Source: an uncultured Lachnospiraceae bacterium
Lineage (GTDB): Bacteria > Bacillota > Clostridia > Lachnospirales > Lachnospiraceae
Assembly: GCA_910585345.1 (NCBI GenBank)
Contig: CAJUDS010000001.1
Location: forward strand, 124,001-188,000
DNA: 64,000 nt
Direction of reading: 5' to 3'
Program-made: the position numbers and the translations under genes
Part shown: positions 37,242 to 44,960 of the stretch, piece by piece
Numbering within the stretch: the first letter of the stretch is position 1
Layout of the letters: the number at the start of each line of letters is the position of its first letter
Notes under the pieces: model-generated
The model's input: the letters and a program-made list of their open reading frames with translations, nothing else
Database searches by the model: none
What the model was told of the DNA's origin: nothing

Positions 37242-38453
37242 ATGGAACACAACGATGCAAAAAACGGCAGAGTACTGCTTTTAAAAAGAAATGAAAAGAT
37301 ACTGACACTACTCTATAGCGGGAACAGACTGCTCTATGCGGATGCATATGCCCCGGAGGAGTCGGTGCTGCATAATATCTATATTGGCAAAGTGAAGAAT
37401 GTGGTGCATAACATCCAGGCTGCTTTTGTGGAGTATAAACCAGGAGCGCTTTGCTTTCTGCCGCTGCGGGAATGTCAGTCGCCGATTCTTGTCAACAGGG
37501 GATATGACGGACGGATCATCGCCGGAGATGAAATTGTACTGCAGATCATCTCTGAACGCCAGAAAAACAAGGAGGCTGGGGCTACGGCAAATCTGTCATT
37601 TGCCGGAAAGTATCTTGTCCTTTCTTTGTGCCGCAGACAGACCGAATATTCTTCCCAATTATCGAAAGAACAAAAAAGCAGACTGCAGGCGTTTGCAGAG
37701 AACAATGCTTTCTTTGCGGAAACAGAAAGCGGATATGGCATCGTATTCCGAACGAATGCGGGAACGCTTACGGATCTGGCGCTTTTAGAGGAAGAGCTCT
37801 CTATACTGCGCAGAGAAGCGGACAGCCTGCTGCAGAGGGCTCCCTGCAGAACCTGTTTCAGCCTGCTGAAGCAGGCGCCCGCCGCATATCTGAAGAATCT
37901 TCAGAATTTCCGCAGCGGGGAGTATGACAGAATTACAACGGATGATGCTGTACTGTTTCAGGAAACAGAGCAGTATTTAAGACAGTATCAGCCTTATGAT
38001 TTAGACAAACTCGTTTTTTACGAGGACAGAATACTTCCCCTTTGTAAGCTATACAGTGTGGAAGCAAGACTCGAAGAAGCGCTGCAGCGGAAAGTTTGGA
38101 TGAAATCCGGCGGTTATCTTGTGATAGACCATACGGAAGCGCTTACGTGTATTGATGTAAACTCCGGAAAATATGCGGGGCGGAAGGAACGGGAGGAAAC
38201 ATTTCTGTCTCTAAATTTGGAAGCGGCGGAAGAGATCGGCCGTCAGCTCCGTCTGAGAAATATTTCCGGCATCGTTATCATTGATTTTATCAATATGAAT
38301 GGAAAAGGACAGGACAGGCTGCTGTTTAGCCGTCTGAAAGAAATACTTTCCCGGGACCCGGTTTACACGTCTGCAGTGGATATGACGGCGTTGGGACTGG
38401 TGGAAGTCACCAGAAAAAAGGAGCGCAAATCTCTGTGGGAACAGCTCCGGTGA
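37242..38453 (+). CDS. rng: Ribonuclease E/G family protein, short form without zinc-link
   Basis: Endoribonuclease processing rRNA and mRNA. The 403-residue protein has an N-terminal S1-like domain (NIYIGKVKNVVHNIQAAFVEY), the 5'-sensor/RNase H-like region and the catalytic DNase I-like domain with both magnesium aspartates in CIDVNSGKYAG and IIDFINMNGKGQ. It ends TRKKERKSLWEQLR, just where E. coli RNase G continues into the CPxC zinc-link and small domain, so it is ~85 residues shorter than usual. That missing part holds the dimers together in E. coli. The catalytic core appears intact. Confidence 0.9.
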   Translation: MEHNDAKNGRVLLLKRNEKILTLLYSGNRLLYADAYAPEESVLHNIYIGKVKNVVHNIQAAFVEYKPGALCFLPLRECQSPILVNRGYDGRIIAGDEIVLQIISERQKNKEAGATANLSFAGKYLVLSLCRRQTEYSSQLSKEQKSRLQAFAENNAFFAETESGYGIVFRTNAGTLTDLALLEEELSILRREADSLLQRAPCRTCFSLLKQAPAAYLKNLQNFRSGEYDRITTDDAVLFQETEQYLRQYQPYDLDKLVFYEDRILPLCKLYSVEARLEEALQRKVWMKSGGYLVIDHTEALTCIDVNSGKYAGRKEREETFLSLNLEAAEEIGRQLRLRNISGIVIIDFINMNGKGQDRLLFSRLKEILSRDPVYTSAVDMTALGLVEVTRKKERKSLWEQLR

Positions 38454-38466
38454 AGGAGGAATGCAT

Positions 38467-39021
38467 ATGGAATTCATTAAGCTGGAAAAAATAAAAGACG
38501 GAAAATATCTGAAAAATTATGAGATCACATACCTGAATAAAGCGGGAAAAGAAAAAAAATATGAAATGGTCAGCCGCAAAGATCTGCGGGATGTCAGCGA
38601 CATCGGCAGGCGTGCCAGCGGTATTTCCATTGTCGCTTTTCATGAAGACAGATTACTGCTTCTGCGGGAATTTCGTATGAGTGTCAATAAAACGATCTTT
38701 AATTTATGCGCCGGTATGATAGAAGACGGAGAAACGGCAGAAGAATGTATCCGCCGTGAGCTTTATGAGGAAACGGGGCTTTCGATTAAAAAAATCCGCA
38801 CGATTCTTCCTCCCTCCTATGCGGCGGTGGGAATATCCGACACCAAAACCTATATTGCCATTGTCGATGCAGAGGGAGAATTTTCAGATCATACTTCTGA
38901 CAACGAAATGATCCAGGCGCAGTTTTATACAAGAGAGGAAGTGGAAAAACTTCTGGATACGGAAGAGTTCAGCTCACGTTCCCAGATGATTGCCTATTTC
39001 TTTGTACAGGGCTTTTGCTAA
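38467..39021 (+). CDS. NUDIX hydrolase (ADP-ribose pyrophosphatase-like)
   Basis: A 184-residue NUDIX hydrolase. The NUDIX box is G(M)IEDGETAEECIRRELYEETGLSI, with the metal-binding REL-x-EE core. The N-terminal EFIKLEKIKDGKYLKNYEITYLNKAG and LLLREFRMSVNKTIFNLCAG resemble ADP-sugar pyrophosphatases. Two in-frame ATGs exist; the one at 38467 is seven bases from the GAAGGAGG site, while 38461 is too close, so 38467 is used. Exact substrate unknown. Confidence 0.88.
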   Translation: MEFIKLEKIKDGKYLKNYEITYLNKAGKEKKYEMVSRKDLRDVSDIGRRASGISIVAFHEDRLLLLREFRMSVNKTIFNLCAGMIEDGETAEECIRRELYEETGLSIKKIRTILPPSYAAVGISDTKTYIAIVDAEGEFSDHTSDNEMIQAQFYTREEVEKLLDTEEFSSRSQMIAYFFVQGFC

Positions 39022-39076
39022 ATTCCCGTTTTTCGGCACAAATAGATTGATTTCCGTGGCTGATCTGTGAAAATGC

Positions 39077-39105
39077 TTGACAGACAGGCGATCCTATGTT
39101 ATTCT
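39077..39105 (+). promoter_or_regulatory. Sigma-A promoter of the rplU operon
   Basis: TTGACA (39077-39082) and TATTCT (39100-39105) with 17-base spacing. It would give a leader of about 85 bases before rplU. Confidence 0.65.
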
Positions 39106-39110
39106 CTATG

Positions 39111-39190
39111 AGTATGCCGCATGGTTAGGTTTCAAGTATGCCTGTTTTTACAAGGCGTCACCAAAACCAGCGAGTAAAGATAATAGGAGG
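39111..39190 (+). promoter_or_regulatory. Probable L21 leader RNA (autoregulatory 5' UTR)
   Basis: The leader between promoter and rplU folds compactly. GCCT (39140-39143) pairs with AGGC (39153-39156), and GGTTT (39128-39132) pairs with AAACC (39164-39168), enclosing the first hairpin; AATAGGAGG follows. Position, size and pattern match the L21 leader known upstream of rplU in Firmicutes, thought to bind L21 and reduce expression of the operon. The identification rests on position and fold, not on a covariance search. Confidence 0.6.
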
Positions 39191-39196
39191 TGCCCT

Positions 39197-39502
39197 ATGT
39201 ACGCAATTATTGCAACTGGCGGAAAACAGTATAAAGTGTCCGAAGGCGATATCATCAGAGTAGAAAAGCTGGATGCTGAGGCAGGCAATACTGTAACATT
39301 TGACCAGGTTCTTGCTGTGAGCGGAGATGAGATGAAGGTAGGTTCCGACGCTGCGTCCGCATCTGTTACAGCGACTGTGATGAGACAAGGCAGAGGTAAA
39401 AAGGTTATTGTATATAAGTACAAGAGAAAAACCGGTTACCATAAAAAGAATGGCCACAGACAAGCATACACACAGGTTAAGATTGAAAAGATCAATGCCT
39501 GA
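39197..39502 (+). CDS. rplU: 50S ribosomal protein L21
   Basis: A 101-residue large-subunit ribosomal protein with MYAIIATGGKQYKVSEGD at the start and the C-terminal KRKTGYHKKNGHRQAYTQVKI, both diagnostic of L21. AATAGGAGG precedes the ATG. The order rplU-prp-rpmA is the standard Firmicutes one. Confidence 0.98.
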   Translation: MYAIIATGGKQYKVSEGDIIRVEKLDAEAGNTVTFDQVLAVSGDEMKVGSDAASASVTATVMRQGRGKKVIVYKYKRKTGYHKKNGHRQAYTQVKIEKINA

Positions 39503-39522
39503 AGGCATGAGCGGGGAATCGT

Positions 39523-39852
39523 ATGACGACTATAACCGTATTTCAGTCTGCAGATGGAATATATAAAAGAGTGCTCTGTGAAGGACATGCCGGATTCGCG
39601 CAAGCGGGAGCGGATATTGTCTGCGCGGCGGTTTCCATTCTCGTACTTAATACAGTCAATTCGATAGAAAAATTTGGCGGGCAGAGGTTTCTGTGCAGTG
39701 TTGAGGAAGAGAAAGGAACGGTCTGTCTGGAAATGACAGAAGATCCTACAAAAGAGACAAAACTTTTATTGGATTCCATGCTGCTTGGTCTGAACGGCAT
39801 AAGAGAACAATATGGTAAGCAGTATGTCAAATTAGAATTTAAGGAGGTGTAG
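39523..39852 (+). CDS. prp: Ribosomal-processing cysteine protease Prp
   Basis: Cysteine protease that removes the N-terminal extension of L27 before ribosome assembly. The 109-residue protein has the catalytic His in CEGHAGFAQAG and the catalytic Cys in DIVCAAVSILVLNTVNS, at the usual 12-residue separation. It sits between rplU and its substrate gene rpmA, four bases before the latter. Confidence 0.94.
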   Translation: MTTITVFQSADGIYKRVLCEGHAGFAQAGADIVCAAVSILVLNTVNSIEKFGGQRFLCSVEEEKGTVCLEMTEDPTKETKLLLDSMLLGLNGIREQYGKQYVKLEFKEV

Positions 39853-39856
39853 ACCT

Positions 39857-40141
39857 ATGCTGAAAATGAACCTTCAATTTTTTGCACATAAAAAGGGAGT
39901 TGGTTCCACCAAGAATGGCAGAGATTCCGAATCCAAAAGACTGGGCGCGAAAAGAGCAGACGGACAGTTTGTAAAAGCAGGCAATATCCTGTTCAGACAG
40001 CGCGGTACGAAGATTCACCCTGGCATCAACGTAGGCAGAGGCGGAGACGATACGTTATTTGCACTTGTAGATGGTGTTTTACGGTTTGAAAGAAAAGGAA
40101 GAGACAAAAAGCAGGCTTCCGTTTATCCTGTAGAACAATAA
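39857..40141 (+). CDS. rpmA: 50S ribosomal protein L27 with cleavable N-terminal extension
   Basis: A 94-residue ribosomal protein at the peptidyl-transferase centre. The mature N-terminus AHKKGVGSTKNGRDSESKRLG is preceded by MLKMNLQFF, the Prp recognition extension cleaved after FF. Such extensions are typical of Firmicutes and block the peptidyl-transferase centre if uncut. A strong terminator follows. Confidence 0.98.
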   Translation: MLKMNLQFFAHKKGVGSTKNGRDSESKRLGAKRADGQFVKAGNILFRQRGTKIHPGINVGRGGDDTLFALVDGVLRFERKGRDKKQASVYPVEQ

Positions 40142-40154
40142 TCCGGATGGTTTC

Positions 40155-40187
40155 AGGCTTCAAACAATATATGTTTGAAGCCTTTTT
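40155..40187 (+). terminator. Rho-independent terminator after rpmA
   Basis: AGGCTTCAAAC (40155-40165) pairs with GTTTGAAGCCT (40173-40183), 11 base pairs, followed by TTTTT. It lies 14 bases after the rpmA stop and 30 before obgE. Confidence 0.9.
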
Positions 40188-40217
40188 GCGCGAAGGTCAT
40201 TTTAGTGGAGGCATTGC

Positions 40218-41507
40218 ATGTTTGCAGACAGAGCAAAAATATATGTGAGAAGCGGAAAAGGCGGCGACGGACATGTCTCTTTCCGCCGCGAGAAATATGT
40301 GCCTAATGGCGGTCCTGACGGCGGAGATGGCGGCCGTGGCGGCGACGTTGTTTTTACAGTAGATGAAGGCTTGAATACATTGACGGATTTTCGTCATATC
40401 CGTAACTATAAGGCGCAGGATGGGGAAAATGGCAGCAAACGCAACTGCCGCGGAAAGGATGGACAGGACATTGTCATTAAAGTTCCTGTCGGAACAGTGA
40501 TCAAGGAAGCGGAGAGCGGTAAGGTGATTGCCGATATGTCGGATTCTCATAAAAGACAGATTATACTGCAGGGGGGCCGCGGTGGAAATGGCAACCAGCA
40601 CTATGCAACCTCAACAATGCAGGCTCCAAAATATGCGCAGCCGGGACAACCAGCAAAGGAACTTGAGCTTTTACTGGAATTGAAGGTAATCGCCGATGTA
40701 GGACTGGCTGGTTTTCCCAATGTAGGCAAGTCTACATTTTTATCAAGGGTTACCAATGCCAGGCCTAAAATTGCCAATTATCATTTTACTACATTGAATC
40801 CAAATCTTGGCGTTGTAGATCTGCCGGATGCAAAAGGCTTTGTAATCGCGGATATTCCCGGGTTGATTGAAGGCGCTTCCCAAGGGATAGGACTGGGTCA
40901 TGAGTTTCTGCGTCATTTGGAACGCACGAAACTTATCATCCACATAGTAGATGCCGCATCCACTGAGGGAAGGGATCCGGTAGCAGATATTTATGCCATT
41001 CAGAAAGAACTGGAAGCGTATAACGCGGCGCTGGTAATGCGTCCGCAGATTATAGCAGCAAATAAAATTGATGCAATTGTACCGGACAGGGAAGACCCAG
41101 TGGAAAAAATACGGGCAGAGTTCGAACCGAAGGGAATGCCGGTATTTCCCATATCCGCAATCAGCGGACAGGGAGTACAGGAACTGCTTTATCATGTAAG
41201 CAAAGTACTTGGCACGATGGATGATCAGCCTGTTGTATTTGCGCAGGAATATTTTCCGGAATCGGAGCTGTTTACCGACAACGAACCGTTTACAGTGTCT
41301 TATGATGAAAAAGCGCGGGAATATGTAGTAGAAGGTCCCCGGATTGAAAAAATGCTTGGCTATACCAATCTGGAAAGTGAAAAAGGGTTTGTATTTTTCC
41401 AGAATTTCCTGAGAGATACGGGGATATTGGAGCAGTTGGAAGCACTTGGCATTCAGGAAGGCGATACTGTGCGTATGTATGGGCTTTCTTTTGATTATTA
41501 TAAGTAA
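40218..41507 (+). CDS. obgE: GTPase ObgE/CgtA
   Basis: Essential ribosome-associated GTPase linked to 50S assembly and stress signalling. The 429-residue protein has the glycine-rich Obg domain (MFADRAKIYVRSGKGGDGHVSFRREK...; residues 1-158), the GTPase domain with GFPNVGKSTFLSRV (G1), DIPGLIEGA (G3) and NKID (G4), and the C-terminal OCT domain (about 345-429). All conserved GTPase motifs are intact. Confidence 0.97.
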   Translation: MFADRAKIYVRSGKGGDGHVSFRREKYVPNGGPDGGDGGRGGDVVFTVDEGLNTLTDFRHIRNYKAQDGENGSKRNCRGKDGQDIVIKVPVGTVIKEAESGKVIADMSDSHKRQIILQGGRGGNGNQHYATSTMQAPKYAQPGQPAKELELLLELKVIADVGLAGFPNVGKSTFLSRVTNARPKIANYHFTTLNPNLGVVDLPDAKGFVIADIPGLIEGASQGIGLGHEFLRHLERTKLIIHIVDAASTEGRDPVADIYAIQKELEAYNAALVMRPQIIAANKIDAIVPDREDPVEKIRAEFEPKGMPVFPISAISGQGVQELLYHVSKVLGTMDDQPVVFAQEYFPESELFTDNEPFTVSYDEKAREYVVEGPRIEKMLGYTNLESEKGFVFFQNFLRDTGILEQLEALGIQEGDTVRMYGLSFDYYK

Positions 41508-41524
41508 GTAGTAGGAGATAAGCA

Positions 41525-41821
41525 ATGACATTGACAAGTAAGCAGCGTGCCTATTTAAAGGGACTGGCAAGTACAATTACGCCTGTTTTTCAGGTAGGCA
41601 AGGCAAGTCTGACACCGGAAGTGACAAAAGCAGTGGAAGAGGTATTCCATACACGGGAACTGATCAAGATCGGTGTGTTAAAAAACTGTGCGGATGATCC
41701 GCGGGAAATCGCAGCGATACTGGCAGAAAGAACACATTCAACAGTGGTCTTTGTAATTGGGAAAAAGATTATTCTTTATAAGCCGGATAGAGATCACCCG
41801 CAAATACAACTGCCTCTGTAA
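41525..41821 (+). CDS. yhbY: YhbY-family RNA-binding protein (CRM domain)
   Basis: A 98-residue single CRM-domain protein (LTSKQRAYLKGLASTITPVFQVGK, KNCADDPREIAAILAERT, FVIGKKIILYKP) that associates with pre-50S particles in other bacteria. It lies between obgE and nadD as usual in Firmicutes. Confidence 0.92.
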   Translation: MTLTSKQRAYLKGLASTITPVFQVGKASLTPEVTKAVEEVFHTRELIKIGVLKNCADDPREIAAILAERTHSTVVFVIGKKIILYKPDRDHPQIQLPL

Positions 41822-41873
41822 CCATAAGGGCACAAACATCCCGCTTTCGTGCAACTATTTACAGGAAAACAGT

Positions 41874-42500
41874 ATGGTAAATAAGAAAAACAATAAAAAA
41901 AGAGTCGGCATTTTGGGCGGAACTTTTAATCCTATTCATTTTGGACATATCCGTCTGGCAGAAAAGGCAGTGGAAGCGGCGGCGCTTGATCAGGTTCTTT
42001 TTATTCCAAGCGGCGTCTCTTATATGAAAGACCAAAGTGAGATTCTTCCTGCCAGATACCGCGCGGAAATGGTAGAACTTGCCGTTTCAGACAATTCTGC
42101 TTTTACAATGTCTACGATTGAAATCGACAAAGCAGGTAATTCTTATTCTCACGAAACCATTAGAGCATTGCAGGAGCGTGAACCGGATACAACCTTCTTT
42201 TTTTTGACAGGTGCGGATACGGTATGTTCAATGGCCGGCTGGAAAGATCCTGCCAGCATCTTTGAGGCTGTAACGATACTGGCAGCTTACCGCAGCAGTG
42301 TTTCTATAAAAGGATTAAAAGAACAAATCGAGTATTTGCATGATGTATATAACGCGGATATTCATTTGATCGCTGTGGATTCTATTGATATTTCTTCCTC
42401 CGGCATTCGGGAGGCTGTAAAAAACGGCGAGTCTGTCAGCGGACTGGTACCATCATCAGTAGAAAAATACATTAGAGAGCATCATTTTTATCAAAATTAG
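41874..42500 (+). CDS. nadD: Nicotinate-nucleotide adenylyltransferase
   Basis: Adenylates nicotinic acid mononucleotide in NAD synthesis. The 208-residue protein has the nucleotidyltransferase motif GILGGTFNPIHFGHIRLAE, FIPSGVSYMKD, and the C-terminal ISSSGIREAVKNGESVSGLVP. The ATG at 41874 has only a weak ACAGGAAA site; the long open frame upstream lies in the yhbY end and shows no homology. Confidence 0.94.
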   Translation: MVNKKNNKKRVGILGGTFNPIHFGHIRLAEKAVEAAALDQVLFIPSGVSYMKDQSEILPARYRAEMVELAVSDNSAFTMSTIEIDKAGNSYSHETIRALQEREPDTTFFFLTGADTVCSMAGWKDPASIFEAVTILAAYRSSVSIKGLKEQIEYLHDVYNADIHLIAVDSIDISSSGIREAVKNGESVSGLVPSSVEKYIREHHFYQN

Positions 42501-42513
42501 GAGCATTGTTACT

Positions 42514-43101
42514 ATGAAACTAAAGCAGGCTGATATTGGAAAAATCAGGAAAGCGATGGAGAAGACGTTGGATGCCAAGCGGTATGAGCATACGCTTGGC
42601 GTTGCATACACTGCCAGTTGTCTCGCCATGTGCCATGGTGAAAATGTAAAAAACGCGGAGTTGGCAGGACTTCTGCACGACTGCGCCAAATGCCTTGATA
42701 ATGCGAAAAAGAAAAAAATATGTGAGAAGCATAATATCCGTGTCAATAAAATTGAAGCAAAAAATCCGTTTCTTTTACATGCCAAGGTAGGCAGTTTTTT
42801 AGCAATGGAACGGTATGGTGTCAGAGACAAAGACATTATTAACGCAATTTTAAATCATACAACCGGAAGACCAGGCATGACAAAGCTGGAAAAGATCATA
42901 TATATTGCAGATTATATTGAACCAAACCGCAAACAGGCTCCTAATCTGATAGAAATTCGTAAACTGGCATTTGTTGATCTTGATCAGGCGTTACTGAGAA
43001 TACTGGAAGATACACTTTCTTATTTAGAAACGATTAAAAGTGATATTGATCCGATGACGCAGAAAACATATGAGTATTATAAAGAGGAAAAACAGACATG
43101 A
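42514..43101 (+). CDS. yqeK: HD-domain diadenosine tetraphosphatase YqeK
   Basis: A 195-residue HD hydrolase; YqeK proteins split Ap4A symmetrically to two ADP. The HD motif is GLLHDCAKCLD, with the upstream histidine in KRYEHTLGVAYTA and LNHTTGRPGM and YIADYIEPNR downstream as in the family. It stands between nadD and rsfS and overlaps rsfS by four bases, the standard order. Confidence 0.93.
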   Translation: MKLKQADIGKIRKAMEKTLDAKRYEHTLGVAYTASCLAMCHGENVKNAELAGLLHDCAKCLDNAKKKKICEKHNIRVNKIEAKNPFLLHAKVGSFLAMERYGVRDKDIINAILNHTTGRPGMTKLEKIIYIADYIEPNRKQAPNLIEIRKLAFVDLDQALLRILEDTLSYLETIKSDIDPMTQKTYEYYKEEKQT

Positions 43102-43448
43102 AAACAGTGAATGAATTTGCTAAAATAGCCATCCGTGCGTTGGAAGATAAAAAAGCAGAAGAGATACATGTGATTGACATTAGTGAAATATCCACACTTG
43201 CCGACTATTTTATCATTGCCAGCGGAACGAACAAAAATCAGATACAGGCAATTGCCGATCATGTGGAAGAAACGTTGGGGAAGGCCGGGCTTTCTCTGAA
43301 ACAGGCGGAAGGATATGATGCCGCCAACTGGATTCTGATGGATTACAGGGATATTATTGTACACATATTTGACAGAGAAAACCGCTTGTTCTATGATCTG
43401 GACAGAATCTGGAGAGACGGGAAACTGCTTGATAAAGACAATCTATGA
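43098..43448 (+). CDS. rsfS: Ribosomal silencing factor RsfS
   Basis: Binds L14 and prevents 30S-50S joining when nutrients are short. The 116-residue protein has ADYFIIASGTNKNQIQAIADHVEE and NWILMDYRDIIVHIFDRENR, hallmarks of the Iojap/RsfS family. It ends this gene cluster; a terminator overlaps its 3' end. Confidence 0.95.
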   Translation: MKTVNEFAKIAIRALEDKKAEEIHVIDISEISTLADYFIIASGTNKNQIQAIADHVEETLGKAGLSLKQAEGYDAANWILMDYRDIIVHIFDRENRLFYDLDRIWRDGKLLDKDNL

Positions 43449-43466
43449 TAAATGGATTGTCTTTTT
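43434..43466 (+). terminator. Rho-independent terminator overlapping the rsfS stop
   Basis: AAAGACAATC (43434-43443) pairs with GATTGTCTTT (43455-43464), ten base pairs around an 11-base loop, followed by TTC. The left arm is the last codons of rsfS. Confidence 0.85.
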
Positions 43467-43789
43467 CTTTTGCATAAATATATCATTTGTTGCATACCGG
43501 TCAAAAGTATACTTTCGCAAATTTGTATGCTTTTAGACAAGGACATCTCTGCCCCGACTGTCATACAAATTTACGATAACTGCCTTTTTATGGCGCATAT
43601 TGTTTCCGCTGCTAATGAGGATAACAGGCATATTTGCATGAGAGCCAGATGATAGTGCGAGAGTGATCCGATATCTCTTAGAACGTTTCATTATCTGCCC
43701 TCTGCCTGCACGGGGTGTTTTTAAAAAGCCCTGGAAAGCGTTGTTTTAGTTTCCCGGACAGGCAATGTTGCAGTGTTATGCAGGAGCGA
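43467..43789. other. Intergenic stretch between convergent rsfS and lexA
   Basis: About 320 bases with no convincing gene. A 66-codon frame at its left end has no ribosome site or homology. No strong hairpins stand out apart from the rsfS terminator. It is the shared 3' region of two convergent units. Confidence 0.5.
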
Positions 43790-44410
43790 TTAGGAAAACA
43801 GACGAAAAACACCGTATACCCGTCCAAGAATCTGGCAGTCGTCTACAATAATCGGTTCCATCATATCATTTTCCGGCTGTAGACGGATATGTCCCTCTTC
43901 TTTATAAAAGGTTTTAACCGTTGCGGAATCTTCAATCAGTGCAACGACCATATCCCCGTTATGAGCAGTATTACCCATCTGGACAAAAATTTGATCACCG
44001 CTGAGAATGCCGGCGTTAATCATAGAATCACCTTTTACTTTCAAAACGAAGGATGGTTCTCCCTTTGGCACCATTTCTGCAGGCACAGGAAAATACTGTG
44101 TGACATTTTCTTCTGCTAAAATAGGTATGCCGGCAGCCACGGTACCGACAACGGGAAGGCTGACGGTTTCCGTCCGTACCATCTGAAAAGAATCATCACA
44201 AATTTCAATAGCGCGCGGTTTTGTGGGATCTCTTCGTATATAACCGTTTTTTTCCAAAGTTTCCAAATGGGAATGTACGGAGGAAGTGGATTTCAAATGT
44301 ACTGCCTCACAAATCTCACGGACGGCAGGCGGATACCCCTTTTGCAGGATTTCATTTTTGATGTATTCTAAAATTTCGGTTTGCTTTGCAGTAATCTTTC
44401 CATATCCCAT
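43790..44410 (-). CDS. lexA: LexA repressor
   Basis: SOS repressor that self-cleaves with RecA. The 206-residue protein has an N-terminal winged helix-turn-helix (TAKQTEILEYIKNEI, YPPAVREICEAVHLKSTSSVHSHL), the Ala-Gly cleavage site in TVAAGIPIL, the catalytic serine in KGDSMINAG and lysine in SATVKTFYKE. GGAGG precedes the ATG at 44410; an upstream TTG in frame lies inside that site and is rejected. LexA-like boxes in the divergent intergenic region suggest autoregulation. Confidence 0.96.
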   Translation of the reverse strand: MGYGKITAKQTEILEYIKNEILQKGYPPAVREICEAVHLKSTSSVHSHLETLEKNGYIRRDPTKPRAIEICDDSFQMVRTETVSLPVVGTVAAGIPILAEENVTQYFPVPAEMVPKGEPSFVLKVKGDSMINAGILSGDQIFVQMGNTAHNGDMVVALIEDSATVKTFYKEEGHIRLQPENDMMEPIIVDDCQILGRVYGVFRLFS

Positions 44411-44484
44411 AGCATTGATAACCTCCAATCGATTTGCTTATGTCCAGTTTATCACATAAACCGGAAAAAGGCAAACATATATTC

Positions 44485-44498
44485 CAAATATTTGTTCG
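44485..44498. promoter_or_regulatory. LexA-box-like site 1
   Basis: CAAATATTTGTTCG matches the Gram-positive SOS box CGAACATATGTTCG at 10 of 14 positions with the GTTCG half intact. It is the box nearest lexA, 75 bases before its start codon. Confidence 0.5.
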
Positions 44499-44517
44499 AT
44501 TATTTTGTCGAAAAGTA

Positions 44518-44546
44518 TTGACAATCGAAAATATGTTCTGTACAAT
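44518..44546 (+). promoter_or_regulatory. SOS promoter of the YneA-like gene
   Basis: TTGACA (44518-44523) and TACAAT (44541-44546) at 17-base spacing form a near-consensus sigma-A promoter. A LexA-like box occupies the whole spacer, so LexA binding would block RNA polymerase directly. Confidence 0.8.
44526..44539. promoter_or_regulatory. LexA-box-like site 2, inside the promoter spacer
   Basis: CGAAAATATGTTCT matches CGAACATATGTTCG at 12 of 14 positions. It lies between the -35 and -10 of the YneA-like gene promoter. Confidence 0.75.
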
Positions 44547-44554
44547 ACGGGAAA

Positions 44555-44568
44555 AGAACAAATGTTTG
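44555..44568. promoter_or_regulatory. LexA-box-like site 3
   Basis: AGAACAAATGTTTG matches CGAACATATGTTCG at 11 of 14 positions and lies just after the probable transcription start of the YneA-like gene. Confidence 0.55.
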
Positions 44569-44593
44569 TGAATGTGACAGGAGGAACACCTAA

Positions 44594-44941
44594 ATGAGAG
44601 AAAGAAGGATTCAAAATAACAGGATAAGAAGAAAGAAGGAACTGCGAAAAAATATATTGCTTTTTATCATGACAATCTGCTGTGTCTGTTCCCTTTCTTT
44701 TTCCGCAGGCAGTTTATTATCCAATGCCGAAGCTCATAATGAAGAGACGGCATTTAAATTTTATGCAAGTGTTCCGGTGGAGACGGGAGATACGCTTTGG
44801 TCAATTGCAGAAACACGTATGGATTCCCATTATGAGTCTGTAGAAGATTATATAAAAGAAATCTGCAGAATTAATGCATTGGATAGTGAAGAAATCCAAG
44901 CGGGCAGATATCTTGTAGTGCCTTATTATGCCGTGAAATGA
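44594..44941 (+). CDS. YneA-like SOS cell-division inhibitor (membrane-anchored LysM protein)
   Basis: A 115-residue protein with a basic N-terminus (RERRIQNNRIRRKKELRKN), one membrane segment (about 21-45, LLFIMTICCVCSLSFSAG), and a C-terminal LysM domain (about 60-112; VETGDTLWSIAETRM ... GRYLVVPYY). This is the architecture of Bacillus YneA, which delays septation during the SOS response. Like yneA it is divergent from lexA and has a LexA box in its promoter. Function is inferred from architecture and context. A sortase or catalytic motif is absent. Confidence 0.85.
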   Translation: MRERRIQNNRIRRKKELRKNILLFIMTICCVCSLSFSAGSLLSNAEAHNEETAFKFYASVPVETGDTLWSIAETRMDSHYESVEDYIKEICRINALDSEEIQAGRYLVVPYYAVK

Positions 44942-44960
44942 CAGAGAGGACGATATTTTA

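Noticed and set aside
43452..43652. 66-codon frame after rsfS
   Set aside because: Overlaps the terminator, lacks a ribosome site and has no homology that I recognise.
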